DNA of 64,000 nucleotides from Sinonovacula constricta (taxonomy: Eukaryota; Mollusca; Bivalvia; Cardiida; Solecurtidae). Both the position numbers and the translations under genes were made by a program. Positions 38,007 through 51,712 of this stretch are shown piece by piece. The notes beneath the pieces are model-generated. The model saw only the letters and a list, made by a program, of their open reading frames with translations, made no database searches and was not told the DNA's origin. The stretch spans positions 59,299,715 through 59,363,714 of the forward strand of contig CM017561.1 in the NCBI GenBank assembly GCA_007844125.1, given 5' to 3'. How positions within the stretch are numbered: the stretch's first letter is position 1; each line of letters begins with the position of its first letter.

Positions 38007-40456
38007 AAGTAGTATTTCATCCATGACCATTAGAAAGAATAAAAAAAACAAAACAAAACATTTCAGTTCATTTTAGATTAGAAATCTTTCATTTAATATT
38101 TGATGTTTAAGAGTACTGTCTAACAGAATCAAGCACTATAACCAACCAACTAAGATTTACTATTTGTTTGTTGTAATTAAAATACCATTCGAAATATTTA
38201 TTTAGTTGAACAGAAATTAAGGTGGTACAATCAATTTTTTAACAATGGCATTTTAATCAGCTGACGGACAAGACACATATGGTAAAGTTTTTTCTGACTT
38301 TTTTCATTCCATCACATATCTTTTTGGTTGCACTACTTGTCGTCAAATGAAATGCACACATTTACCGGCATTCATTATGTCCTGCAAGTTTAATTATTAA
38401 TATGAAAGGTGATTCGTGTTTTTTTTCATTCAAACATCTGTCCGACAAGACATTTTTATGGTGGAGTCTAGTCTGACGTTAGTACATATCCATCATTTTC
38501 ATTTATCTGCAAGGTTTCTTTTTTAAAGGAACCAAGACTAAGGCTTTTCACGACATCTTGCTAATTTCGTCAGTGTTCCTTTGTATTTCTTAAAGTGGAC
38601 ACCAACGGCTGAATTTTTACTTAATGTGTATGTCAGTTCTGAATAGTTTGGCTCTTCAGGAAAGAGGCGTGATTTATCCAGTATTTTAGCTAATGAGTAA
38701 CTTCTTTAAATTTAAAAAAAATGTTGCAGTAAATTGTATGTTGATCAACGTAAATTTAAACACATGGCGTAAACAGTGTTATTTTTCAAAATATATTCAA
38801 GAACTCTACTAAATTAGTCTAATTCTTCCTAAATTGCCAAACAACTAACATACATTTGTTCGAAAAAGGACGTATTTGGATGAAGAACATTAATATTTAT
38901 GTGTTTCCTTTGCATCCGACAATGACTTCAATCAAGCGATGACAAACAATGCATTGTTTTCTTATGTACAGCGTTTTCTTGGTCTGTAAATGTATGTTTA
39001 ATTATTAAAAATATACATTTGCAGTAGGAAATTTCAGTTTTTATTTTTGGCCACAGGTTGTAGTGCGTAAAAAACATGTGAGCCATTATATAAAGCATTT
39101 ATGTATCTTTCAGTTTCATAATGTTAGATGCGCAAAAAGATCTTATTAATGTCTAAAATTAATATGTTAAGCCTATTTTAGCAGCAAACATAAACTTCGC
39201 AGGGAATTCCATTTATTTATAGATTGGACAGCTGAGGTCGGGAATTGATTCATGAAAGTACAAATGAAAATGTCTGAGAAAGCTAGATGAATATTGTACA
39301 TGTATTAAAACTGCATTTCTGGATTACGTATAGGAAAGTTCAGACATATCTGTGACTTCAACCATTTTATGCAGTTCTATGCAGTTCAAAGCACCATTTC
39401 GAACTAGCTTTATATTAAAAGGTACAAATATGATGTTTCCATTTCTTTTAAACGCTTCCTTATTTCGTCAGATAATTACAGAGATGTGGCGTGATTTGCA
39501 CAATGTATAAATGTTACATCTCATACAAAGAAACCATTGGGTACTACATTCAGTTGCTTTATTGCATTCGCATGATGAGAACTCGTTTCTTGGCAAGCTA
39601 TACATTTAAGATATTTTTTTCACTTAGGTATATGCCTTACAATCCATCAGGTAGGTGTGAAAAACAATGCTAATAAACAGTGTTTGTTTTTGCTTTTAGA
39701 AAGGCATAGTAGCGACAAAGAGACGTCCAGCTATAATGTTGAAGGAAGGCACGAATCAAATATCTTGGTAGAACCAATGGCGTATTGCATGTTAGTTGGA
39801 AGACTTTATCACATATCGCCCGATAGTTCAAAAAATAGTATTATGCTAATTCTATCGTATGCATGAACTCAATTAGTCATATAATCAACATTTTCGTAGA
39901 GCTAAAAGCGTTAAAACATGAACTTATTTCACTTCTTAAAGGTTCAGACGGGACAGTGTAGGAACTTACATAACTTTCAAGACGTCTCATGAGCTAATCG
40001 TACAGGAAATATAATATATATTAAACCATATACGCATAGTGTCAGTAAAGTATAACTAAAAATATGATTGTATATATAAATCGGCCCGGTATATAAAATG
40101 ACCCGACTTTTTGTCCTTATTATTAAATTATATAAGATGAATTGGAACCCTCGGTTCTTATTGCTTCAACCGTTTCCAAATTATTTGTGTGCAAAAATAA
40201 AAGTTCACATTTATTTCTATGTACGACAATACTGAAATAAGCACAGGTATGTTACAAACTCACTTTCTTCAGTGGTTTTGTTTCAATTCTAAATGCAACT
40301 ACGTCAAAATAATACTGAATAACAACAAATAAACATTCCGCAAATTGGAACACTGGGATCTAAAATAGTTCAGCTCTAATTCTTTTCAGTTTTTCATAGT
40401 TTAACGTCAGCCATATTAGCTCAACATTCATTTTGTAGGATCTATTAACTTGTTAC

Positions 40457-40499
40457 GAATGTTCGAACGTTCGGATAAAAATGATTCGAACATTCGAAT
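40457..40499. repeat. Cluster of TTCGAA palindromes
   Basis: GAATGTTCGAACGTTC (40457-40472) and ATTCGAACATTCGAAT (40484-40499) lie 11 bp apart, and the pair is duplicated at 44151-44193. The GAA/TTC spacing does not fit the regular pattern of a heat-shock element. Confidence 0.4.
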
Positions 40500-41189
40500 G
40501 CTGCAATGAGTGACATTTGCCATACTTAATAAATATACAAAAATCGAACTAATAATCGATTAAAAAACGTTTCGTTTTCTAGGAGAGCATGCTCAAAGAC
40601 TTCAAGGAAATTAAATTAAAATGCCCTTAGTCATATGTTAATTGATAAAGTTTAATAAATATCCATATACCTTTTTTGTCACATGTACATTTACCTTGTT
40701 TTCCTTTGTCTACTGGTAGATAAAATTTAAATATCTGTGGAAATTTTGTTAGGACCTTTCCTTATTTACATTTAGAAAATGGTTTATACCTACATTCAAA
40801 ATGAATTAATTACAGTTCGCGGTATCCACAGAAAAAGTCATTAAGATTTACCTTATTAAAGACTATTCAGGAATATAAGGTCTATAAAAGTCGGATGTGC
40901 ACTATAGGTTTAGACGTTAATGGTTTAAAAAGACTTGTCCGCGCTTCATGAACTGAAGTACTCAAAGAACATATAAACTAGGCTTTTGGGAAGTATAACA
41001 TGCATTTTAATTTAATCAAGTACCAGAAGCAAGTACACAGATAAAACCAAAGAATTACAGTCACTGTATCTGAACGACCAGTGGATTTTTAACTTATTTA
41101 CATAACTATAACCTGTCACGTGCTGATATATTTTTTTCAAAATGAAATGTTAAATGATATATTCCATTAATCCGACACAACCATCAATC

Positions 41190-41690
41190 TGCACATGAAA
41201 CGCTAATAGATAAACCTACACAAGATAAACTTTTCACAAACCATTAAACAATCAATGCAAATAAATATCTATAATATGTAAAATATGCTCATAAAATAAA
41301 TGTCTCGGCAACCATAAAGGTTCTTAAATGTAAATCAGCCTAACCACTGGTTTAAAATTAGAAAAAAAAACTTATTATAAAATAAGTCTTGAAGTCAATT
41401 TTCTTTCTTTCTTCCGCTAAGGTTATCATACAGTTTTAGCTAAAAGTGACATCGGAAAAAGAAACATGCAACAAAACACAAAGTGTTCTGAAGCATTTAC
41501 AAGGGAAAATGTCTTAGAAATTATATTAATGGCCAAGGATTTATCTTGAAAATGGCATGTTATATAATAGGGCAACAATTATAAGCCCATGTTACCTGGC
41601 TGGACTACAATGTAAGCGCCAAACTATATGGACTGCAGGCACAACACACAAAAGTATTCAAATCGCGTTTGAAATAGAAGTCAAACCTAC
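41190..41690 (-). repeat. Degenerate retroelement 3' fragment
   Basis: AAATGTCTCGGCAACCATAA, ACTGGTTT, AAGTGACATCGG, AAGGATTTATC and CATGTTACCT occur in the same order as in 53630-53955. The parent element would read on the minus strand. It is repeated at 44884-45384 by the tandem duplication. Confidence 0.5.
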
Positions 41691-42564
41691 TAATAAACCA
41701 GTTTCGAAATCGGCGATTTTAGTTATCACGTAACACGGCAAATCCGAAACGAGGCCATAAATGCTAAATCCCCATTTCCGCTTAGAGAAAGAGAGCAGAT
41801 CAATGCATTATTAATTATTATCACTTAGTAAGAAACACACCTTTTCATTAAGTTTAATATGAAAACATACTTATTTAAAAAGAAACGATTTGCGTGTCAT
41901 ATAGAACCACTTACCCACCCGACCTCCAAACGGTTAACTCATGTCAACTCCATAACAGTAACCAATGCTACCTTAATAGAATACTTGACAACGTACAGTT
42001 CTCGTTTTAGAACACAAGACAGAACTAAAAGTTGTGTAGTTTCTGATTATCAGTGCAAAGAAATCGACTATTAACATATTTATGTACAAATGTTTTTGAT
42101 GAAACGAATCAGGTGGAACATATGGCCCCTGTTCAAACATAATTAATTTTGATTATAAATCTATAATTCATGATTAAATCAGCAAATTTTATAGGCAAAC
42201 AGGTAGTGATATACGTTTACGCGAGTAAGAAAGTACAAGTAAATGTGTTGCCTTTTAAACAATCACCCCAGCTCATCGAAATAATACATCTACAGCATTT
42301 TTACTCGATGCGAAAAACATATGTAATATATTAAAAAGAGTTGTGTTTTCTCTTTCCAATTTGGTATGACATGATTTTGTAATTTATATAAAAAATATTG
42401 GTTTTTATGGCATTTCTTTTTAAGTATACACCAAAAATGTTAAAAAAGTTTCAGTGCCGTTTCTCCACAAGTATGTGTAGTTTAAGGCCTTAAACTGTGT
42501 TACTTAAATTTGAATTACTTTCCACAGGGTTCTATTATCATGAAGCTTCTTGTATCGTTTTAAA

Positions 42565-45500
42565 CGTATTTGGATGAAGAACATTAATATTTATGTGTTT
42601 CCTTTGCATCCGACAATGACTTCAATCAAGCGATGACAAACAATGCATTGTTTTCTTATGTACAGCGTTTTCTTGGTCTGTAAATGTATGTTTAATTATT
42701 AAAAATATACATTTGCAGTAGGAAATTTCAGTTTTTATTTTTGGCCACAGGTTGTAGTGCGTAAAAAACATGTGAGCCATTATATAAAGCATTTATGTAT
42801 CTTTCAGTTTCATAATGTTAGATGCGCAAAAAGATCTTATTAATGTCTAAAATTAATATGTTAAGCCTATTTTAGCAGCAAACATAAACTTCGCAGGGAA
42901 TTCCATTTATTTATAGATTGGACAGCTGAGGTCGGGAATTGATTCATGAAAGTACAAATGAAAATGTCTGAGAAAGCTAGATGAATATTGTACATGTATT
43001 AAAACTGCATTTCTGGATTACGTATAGGAAAGTTCAGACATATCTGTGACTTCAACCATTTTATGCAGTTCTATGCAGTTCAAAGCACCATTTCGAACTA
43101 GCTTTATATTAAAAGGTACAAATATGATGTTTCCATTTCTTTTAAACGCTTCCTTATTTCGTCAGATAATTACAGAGATGTGGCGTGATTTGCACAATGT
43201 ATAAATGTTACATCTCATACAAAGAAACCATTGGGTACTACATTCAGTTGCTTTATTGCATTCGCATGATGAGAACTCGTTTCTTGGCAAGCTATACATT
43301 TAAGATATTTTTTTCACTTAGGTATATGCCTTACAATCCATCAGGTAGGTGTGAAAAACAATGCTAATAAACAGTGTTTGTTTTTGCTTTTAGAAAGGCA
43401 TAGTAGCGACAAAGAGACGTCCAGCTATAATGTTGAAGGAAGGCACGAATCAAATATCTTGGTAGAACCAATGGCGTATTGCATGTTAGTTGGAAGACTT
43501 TATCACATATCGCCCGATAGTTCAAAAAATAGTATTATGCTAATTCTATCGTATGCATGAACTCAATTAGTCATATAATCAACATTTTCGTAGAGCTAAA
43601 AGCGTTAAAACATGAACTTATTTCACTTCTTAAAGGTTCAGACGGGACAGTGTAGGAACTTACATAACTTTCAAGACGTCTCATGAGCTAATCGTACAGG
43701 AAATATAATATATATTAAACCATATACGCATAGTGTCAGTAAAGTATAACTAAAAATATGATTGTATATATAAATCGGCCCGGTATATAAAATGACCCGA
43801 CTTTTTGTCCTTATTATTAAATTATATAAGATGAATTGGAACCCTCGGTTCTTATTGCTTCAACCGTTTCCAAATTATTTGTGTGCAAAAATAAAAGTTC
43901 ACATTTATTTCTATGTACGACAATACTGAAATAAGCACAGGTATGTTACAAACTCACTTTCTTCAGTGGTTTTGTTTCAATTCTAAATGCAACTACGTCA
44001 AAATAATACTGAATAACAACAAATAAACATTCCGCAAATTGGAACACTGGGATCTAAAATAGTTCAGCTCTAATTCTTTTCAGTTTTTCATAGTTTAACG
44101 TCAGCCATATTAGCTCAACATTCATTTTGTAGGATCTATTAACTTGTTACGAATGTTCGAACGTTCGGATAAAAATGATTCGAACATTCGAATGCTGCAA
44201 TGAGTGACATTTGCCATACTTAATAAATATACAAAAATCGAACTAATAATCGATTAAAAAACGTTTCGTTTTCTAGGAGAGCATGCTCAAAGACTTCAAG
44301 GAAATTAAATTAAAATGCCCTTAGTCATATGTTAATTGATAAAGTTTAATAAATATCCATATACCTTTTTTGTCACATGTACATTTACCTTGTTTTCCTT
44401 TGTCTACTGGTAGATAAAATTTAAATATCTGTGGAAATTTTGTTAGGACCTTTCCTTATTTACATTTAGAAAATGGTTTATACCTACATTCAAAATGAAT
44501 TAATTACAGTTCGCGGTATCCACAGAAAAAGTCATTAAGATTTACCTTATTAAAGACTATTCAGGAATATAAGGTCTATAAAAGTCGGATGTGCACTATA
44601 GGTTTAGACGTTAATGGTTTAAAAAGACTTGTCCGCGCTTCATGAACTGAAGTACTCAAAGAACATATAAACTAGGCTTTTGGGAAGTATAACATGCATT
44701 TTAATTTAATCAAGTACCAGAAGCAAGTACACAGATAAAACCAAAGAATTACAGTCACTGTATCTGAACGACCAGTGGATTTTTAACTTATTTACATAAC
44801 TATAACCTGTCACGTGCTGATATATTTTTTTCAAAATGAAATGTTAAATGATATATTCCATTAATCCGACACAACCATCAATCTGCACATGAAACGCTAA
44901 TAGATAAACCTACACAAGATAAACTTTTCACAAACCATTAAACAATCAATGCAAATAAATATCTATAATATGTAAAATATGCTCATAAAATAAATGTCTC
45001 GGCAACCATAAAGGTTCTTAAATGTAAATCAGCCTAACCACTGGTTTAAAATTAGAAAAAAAAACTTATTATAAAATAAGTCTTGAAGTCAATTTTCTTT
45101 CTTTCTTCCGCTAAGGTTATCATACAGTTTTAGCTAAAAGTGACATCGGAAAAAGAAACATGCAACAAAACACAAAGTGTTCTGAAGCATTTACAAGGGA
45201 AAATGTCTTAGAAATTATATTAATGGCCAAGGATTTATCTTGAAAATGGCATGTTATATAATAGGGCAACAATTATAAGCCCATGTTACCTGGCTGGACT
45301 ACAATGTAAGCGCCAAACTATATGGACTGCAGGCACAACACACAAAAGTATTCAAATCGCGTTTGAAATAGAAGTCAAACCTACTAATAAACCAGTTTCG
45401 AAATCGGCGATTTTAGTTATCACGTAACACGGCAAATCCGAAACGAGGCCATAAATGCTAAATCCCCATTTCCGCTTAGAGAAAGAGAGCAGATCAATGC

Positions 45501-46258
45501 ATTATTAATTATTATCACTTAGTAAGAAACACACCTTTTCATTAAGTTTAATATGAAAACATACTTATTTAAAAAGAAACGATTTGCGTGTCATATAGAA
45601 CCACTTACCCACCCGACCTCCAAACGGTTAACTCATGTCAACTCCATAACAGTAACCAATGCTACCTTAATAGAATACTTGACAACGTACAGTTCTCGTT
45701 TTAGAACACAAGACAGAACTAAAAGTTGTGTAGTTTCTGATTATCAGTGCAAAGAAATCGACTATTAACATATTTATGTACAAATGTTTTTGATGAAACG
45801 AATCAGGTGGAACATATGGCCCCTGTTCAAACATAATTAATTTTGATTATAAATCTATAATTCATGATTAAATCAGCAAATTTTATAGGCAAACAGGTAG
45901 TGATATACGTTTACGCGAGTAAGAAAGTACAAGTAAATGTGTTGCCTTTTAAACAATCACCCCAGCTCATCGAAATAATACATCTACAGCATTTTTACTC
46001 GATGCGAAAAACATATGTAATATATTAAAAAGAGTTGTGTTTTCTCTTTCCAATTTGGTATGACATGATTTTGTAATTTATATAAAAAATATTGGTTTTT
46101 ATGGCATTTCTTTTTAAGTATACACCAAAAATGTTAAAAAAGTTTCAGTGCCGTTTCTCCACAAGTATGTGTAGTTTAAGGCCTTAAACTGTGTTACTTA
46201 AATTTGAATTACTTTCCACAGGGTTCTATTATCATGAAGCTTCTTGTATCGTTTTAAA
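42565..46258 (+). repeat. 3,694-bp tandem duplication, unit 2
   Basis: This is the head-to-tail second copy of 38871-42564. The junction reads CGTTTTAAA then CGTATTTGG, and after the second copy CGTTTTAAA is followed by TGTTTATTTATG. Only a single A is shared at the breakpoints. Confidence 0.95.
44884..45384 (-). repeat. Degenerate retroelement 3' fragment (duplicate)
   Basis: This is the copy of 41190-41690 carried in the second tandem unit. Confidence 0.5.
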
Positions 46259-49200
46259 TGTTTATTTATGCTCTATAAAAATATAAAAAACCCTGAAAAT
46301 AGTATTTTTTTTTACTTAAGACTGATTTTGATATGGCCAGTCACATATAAATTTACAGCATTACTACTCGATGCGAAAAACATATGTATTATAGAAAATT
46401 TTTTTTTAATTACTTTATGAAATATACTATTAACAATTAGATTCTTTTTGTCTTTTATAAAATTTGCTACAAAGCCAACTGCTCTGTGTAATGTTAAAAA
46501 GATATATTCTTTTTAAACACATGGCTAGCTCATCAACTCGCTACTAAGGCATTTTCTTACATAACAATTTCTTACATAACAATGTTTGTTTCTGTTGATT
46601 TTTTACTTTGGTTGCACGGCACTTGTATGACTTGAGTAACATTTATTGGCTATTTATTGCGTTGTAAGTGTACAACAAATAAATAATTTATGAGACATAT
46701 TTGTGGTAATTAATTAGTATTTGTGTAAAGCAACAACTATGTCCAACTTTTTATGAGTATGTAAACTTAGCGGTTTGACAAGCCAATGACTAAAAAGGCT
46801 GTCATAAAACCTTAAATTAAAGTTTCTGAAATAATAATATAACATCCAAATCACTCTCAGTTAGACAAAAACCGGACAGCTTCGGAATTATTATTATAAA
46901 AAAAGCTTTTTTTTTCCAGCGCAAGAGTAAATACGAGATTTTCAGACTATGAATGCAAGGTAAAGAAGTAAAACACATATTTGAGAAAATATACTAATTT
47001 AACTGATTAAATCTTTAAGTTTTAAGCCTTTCCATATTACTCTCACAACAAATATTAAATATTGTAAAATGCACCTGGTTTATGTGTCTTTGATAATATT
47101 TCATGTTAAATATTTTCAAGGCATTGTCCTCAAAGGCGGTAACGTTTTATGCGATGCCGTAGAAGTAAAAAATCATTTTATTAGACTACACGATGTTTCT
47201 TTTGGACCATCTTGTGACAATATACCTCGGTTGGCTCGTTTAGTTTTAAGACGAGATTAAAGTGATATGCCACCTTCAGACGCCACAGGTGTTTCTACAA
47301 TATAATTGCACCAAATAGAAACAAACGTACACGAAGTGAACATTTACAAGTGAATTTTAAAGGTCTCCCAATTCGACTAGAAATCTTTTTTTTTCTTAAC
47401 ATATATTGCGGGACAAAGTAGAGTGCATTATAATCAGGTGGCGCTAGTGGTCTAACTGTTAGGCTAGTATAAGTCTCCTTTCTCCTCCGCCCCTCATCAA
47501 GTCTGCTTGAGCCCGTTTCCTGGCGAAAGCCTTTATGTAGAAAGGTCTTCCAGCAGACGTACCGTACGCTACCCAAACATTTGTGTCTGGTCCTCTTTCT
47601 AAAAACATCTCCAATATGACCAAAATTATGTCATAGCGATGTAACAAAAAAGATAAAGACAAACACACTACGCTTTATAAAAAGAACAAAGAGGAATCGA
47701 TAGATGACTTTTACAGAAAACATGACAAAAGAAACATATCATGTTGTATGTGCAGAAGTGTTGTAATTGTCACCTTTACACGTTTATACATTTGTTAGAT
47801 TGTTGTTCGAGCAAATAGGTATTTACATATTTTTCGACACAATGGCTAGCTAGGTTTCCTTTAAAGACAAATTAACACACAGTTATATTTAAAGTCTATG
47901 TTTTAACGGACTCACTTTATTGCATAGTGCAAGTAGGCCTTATGACACGACAAAAGTCCCAACTTGTGAACAATGTATTTGTGAACCGGGTTTCTTCAAT
48001 GCAAATTCAATAAATGACCTTCTGCAATCCACGTGTCTGGTAACAATCTTAAGACACAAGACTAAAGGTTTACATTTATGTGGAATTACGTGTGGAATCT
48101 GTTTCACTTTTATGTTGATAATAATGCGCAAATATTAAATTTTACGTATGAAATTGAATTTCTTACTTCAGTCTTACTTCATCAGCATAACTATCATTCT
48201 TGATAATGTAAAATTCTAAGGATAAATAGAAACTGCTCAAAAAGCTAAGTACATATAATGTGAAATGTAACAAAACGTATGCTGAAAAATGTTAGTATCA
48301 TCACTTTGTCCGACGAATATTAAGTATTATGTTAAAATGATTTTATTATCATAGAAACGAGTACGGAAAACACTATAATATTATTTCAATTATAAATACA
48401 AAACATGTGGAAAATGTAATTAAATATACTAATTACTGATAGAAAAGTCTTTCGATTGTAATTGTAAGATGAAATCTTGATTTAGGGTTGTATCTGTTTG
48501 TTGATGCTAAGTTGGAATTAAAGTATCAAATTCCGATTGAAGGCAAGTACTTGTGAAATTTGATTGGTTACAAGCAAAGTATTTAATGCAGGGAGAGGTC
48601 CTCACACTGTATTAGTGATGTTGCTGCATATAATATGACATAATTCTATGAAATATATTTTAAATTAAAGTTTAGACTTAAAACAAAAATAGCTAAACAT
48701 ATGTTAGTAGGTTGGTTAATCTTCCATTGACATCATATTTCTCTTATGTCGAAAAAACATTGAAATTGAAATGAAATATTGAACTGCTAAAAAAATGCCA
48801 TTTTAGACCTTACCATTTAAAAGGATACATTCAAGGTGCGTCATATCATTGTCCTTGAAGCATATTATATAAAGGTTTCTCCAGACATTACAGCTAGAAT
48901 ATTTCATTTATAGGACAGGTTCCAGACATATCTGAAAATATTTCTCCATAAAACATATTTTTTATCCAGGGAATGTTGTATGGTAATCACGTCTATTCAA
49001 TGAAACCAGGGTTAAGCCTTTCTATTATTTCTTTGTTTGAAATTTGTGAAGTTTCATCATGTATGCGACAAATTAGGTAGACTTCAAATGTTGTTCTATC
49101 TCCTATACGAAAATATGACAAGGTCTTATATATGAACATAGCAGCATGCATTAAACGTTTAAATAGCATTAGATAAACGTATGACATTAAAGAGGCAATC

Positions 49201-49544
49201 AAAATTTTATCAGATGAAATATGTAAAAAATTGTAAAACAACATCACTAGTGTGACTTCATGAATATACTACTTGGTGCTTTGTCCTTTGAGCTGAGCAA
49301 ATTGTGTTCTGAAAACGACTTAGTGTTATCTGTGTAACATCCAAGTAGATCAATCGTTGAAGTAGTACAGTAAGTTTACTTTGGATCGTACTAAAACCAT
49401 GATCTAGTTGACAGACAATTTATCGTACCTTTTCCACATTAGTTTGCTTCAGATTAAAACAATGCTAAAAATGTCGATCAATTTATTACGTTATAAAGAT
49501 ACTACTTTAGTTTCATAAGAAAACATAGGAAGGCAAATAATTTA
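46259..49544. other. Non-coding right part of copy I
   Basis: No intact gene was seen. A short sequence at 46355-46394 repeats 45986-46024 (ACTCGATGCGAAAAACATATG), so there was also an older local duplication. Conserved blocks shared with copy II are at 46915-46975, 47040-47720, 47880-48150, 48450-48680 and 48830-49150. Minus-strand frames at 47295-47668 and 48993-49247 are open but unrecognised. Confidence 0.5.
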
Positions 49545-49699
49545 ACACGGACCTGTCAATGACAGCTACATTAAATTTGATAGAAAAGGGAAACACAATT
49601 GAGTTTATATGGGTTTATAAGTAATCTATTGCGACATTCCTTGACCAATTAACAAGTCACTTCGTAAAATTTGTTAATGTGTCTTGTCATAAATGAAAA

Positions 49700-51640
49700 T
49701 GCATGCTTAAATTGCGTATACTTGAAATGTAAAATTATTATCTCAGGGTTTATAAAAGTGTCATAATATAATCTGTGATCGTAAAATGGCTGAGCGGTGA
49801 GTGAGTTTCAATATTGATCACAACGTGTATTGAAAAAAGCGGTATAAAATAAAATATAACAATACCAATATAATTTACAGGCTTTTAACGATATAGGTCT
49901 GTTAAATGATTATACCTAGGTTTACCTAGGTCTTATATGTGACTGTAAAATGTTTATATAAAATAAAATCTTTATATATGATTATCATTTTGAAGACATA
50001 GAATAAAACATGCAGATATCTTGTTGTTGTCTTGCATTAATAAATGAAATCTAATGATATTTGAGGATATATTTAGAAAAAGAATTCGTCTCAATCCGAA
50101 CGTTCTGTACTGAATCCCAATTAGAAACAAACAACAAAAAATAAAATGCAGGTCACCCAGGTTAAGAAAAAAATGCCGACCTACATAATCACTCTTTTTG
50201 CACGATAGTACTTAAGCGCTTTTCTAATTATTATCTTTTCCAATGTCAAACATTTATGTGCACTACTTTGTTCAGAATCATTAACATTTTATTATATAAC
50301 AATGTGACAATTGAATAACTTTCCTGCAGAAAAAGAAGCACTTTTAAAAACTCTCCTATTTCATTTCAATGATGAAAACATTTTAGACCTTTCTGAATAT
50401 ATATATTTTAGTAATGTGTTTTCTGTATAAGGTCCTCTACAAACAAAAACTTTTTACCTCGAGAAACTCCTCAATATCATTTAAAAAGACTTGTCACTAT
50501 GATATTCGCAAGTTACAAATCGATTTCGATACAAAAAGTTTCACACAGTGCAATATGAGACATAGTAATATTCAATTAAATCTGTCAGCATTAAATTTTA
50601 ATCGTAGAAATCTTTAGCAGATTTTATCATAAAGTTACAAAAAATGCCTTTTCAATCATACGTAGCTGACTTAAACCAAACACAAAGTGGTAGCTTTTAA
50701 AATATTGTTATTGTTAAACTATCGTCGCTTGCTCCAAGACACCTTAAAGCAACGAATGTTTACACTAGCAAATAAATATTGATTGCATAAAATGCATTTT
50801 TGAAGCATATGCTGTTAGATACTATTAAACTGTCAAGACTATGCTATGTTTCATGAAAGATTTGTTTCAATGCATTTCCTTTTAATTCTGTTCTGGCATC
50901 ATTTCTAATGCATTTTCATGAGACAAATCTTTACTTAAGAAGTTTGTGTTTCCTTAAAGGCTTCTACAAAAATGTCATTATATAACTGTTTATGAAAAGA
51001 AATTCTTAAAATGCTTAATTCTTCCTTAACTGTTAACATCACGTCTTTCTTATCCGTTTACCTCATTACCTTGTTTATTACTTTTTTTTATTTTTTTCAA
51101 TTTCATGGTTTGCAGCCTTTTTTTATTTTCGATCTTAAAAGCCTGTATTGTTTATTTTCTTAACCCATTTACATTTGTCTTTGATCTTTAAACATCAGTT
51201 TACTCCTACACATGTTCAAACACATGTGCATAAGGGGGACCGATATCTTTAAATTCTGTTACAATGCGTGCTGTTTTGTACTGTCGAATTGCATTCGGCG
51301 TTAAAATGCTACTAAATAGAGGAACTTAAACGGAACCCCCAAATGCAGTCTTTATGCACATTTCCCACGAGATGCATCGTTACGTGGTCCCGAGAGCTTT
51401 AGCATTCGGAAAAATATGAAAAAGGTGGTTCATCTTTAGCAGCACTAGGCCGTTAGTCATTCCATTTTAACATAAGCTAACTGATGTTCCTTTTTTATCA
51501 ACAGATGAGGTCTTATTTGATTGTGTTTATTGGGTTGTCTTACTTTTGCTAAAATGTTGTATGTTTCATCGCTTTCACAATCAAAAAGACAATGTAGTAC
51601 GGGTTTTACGTGCCCAATATGACACAAAAAGCTTGTATTG
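49700..51640. other. Non-coding left part of copy II
   Basis: No gene was seen. It contains blocks conserved with copies I and III. Confidence 0.5.
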
Positions 51641-51644
51641 CTTT

Positions 51645-51712
51645 AAACCAGGTCGTTTAACTTCACCTCATCTAAATAACAATTGGACTCTACAAATTGA
51701 GCTATTTAATCC
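51645..51712 (-). repeat. tRNA-like fragment in copy II
   Basis: On the minus strand ATAGCTCAATTTGTAGAGTC is A-box-like and a degraded B-box-like GTGAAGTTAAACGACCTGG follows. It occupies the position equivalent to 36500-36568. Confidence 0.45.

Larger units (their letters stand above)
38871..42564 (+). repeat. 3,694-bp tandem duplication, unit 1
   Basis: Every position compared in this unit recurs 3,694 bp downstream with no difference that I could see, including three open frames of 60, 69 and 71 codons. It starts at CGTATTTGGATGAAG and ends at CGTTTTAAA. The 71-codon frame at 41859-42074 (MKTYLFKKKRFACHIEPL...) has mixed composition but no recognised family. Confidence 0.95.
33185..49250 (+). 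repeat. Ancient segmental duplication, copy I
   Basis: Ordered blocks match copy II (49545-62450): 33203-33260 with 49563-49610, 36080-36295 with 51100-51340, 36660-36770 with 51820-51925, 36960-37170 with 52130-52320, 38460-39000 with 55480-55990, 47040-47720 with 57830-58500, 47880-48150 with 59020-59220 and 48830-49150 with 62105-62420. The blocks are diverged and separated by unmatched or inserted sequence. Without its recent 3,694-bp internal duplication this copy would be about 12.7 kb to the next start, similar to copy II at about 12.9 kb. Confidence 0.75.

Noticed and set aside
40457..40499. Heat-shock element
   Set aside because: The GAA/TTC blocks overlap as TTCGAA and do not keep the 5-bp unit spacing, and no gene lies nearby.
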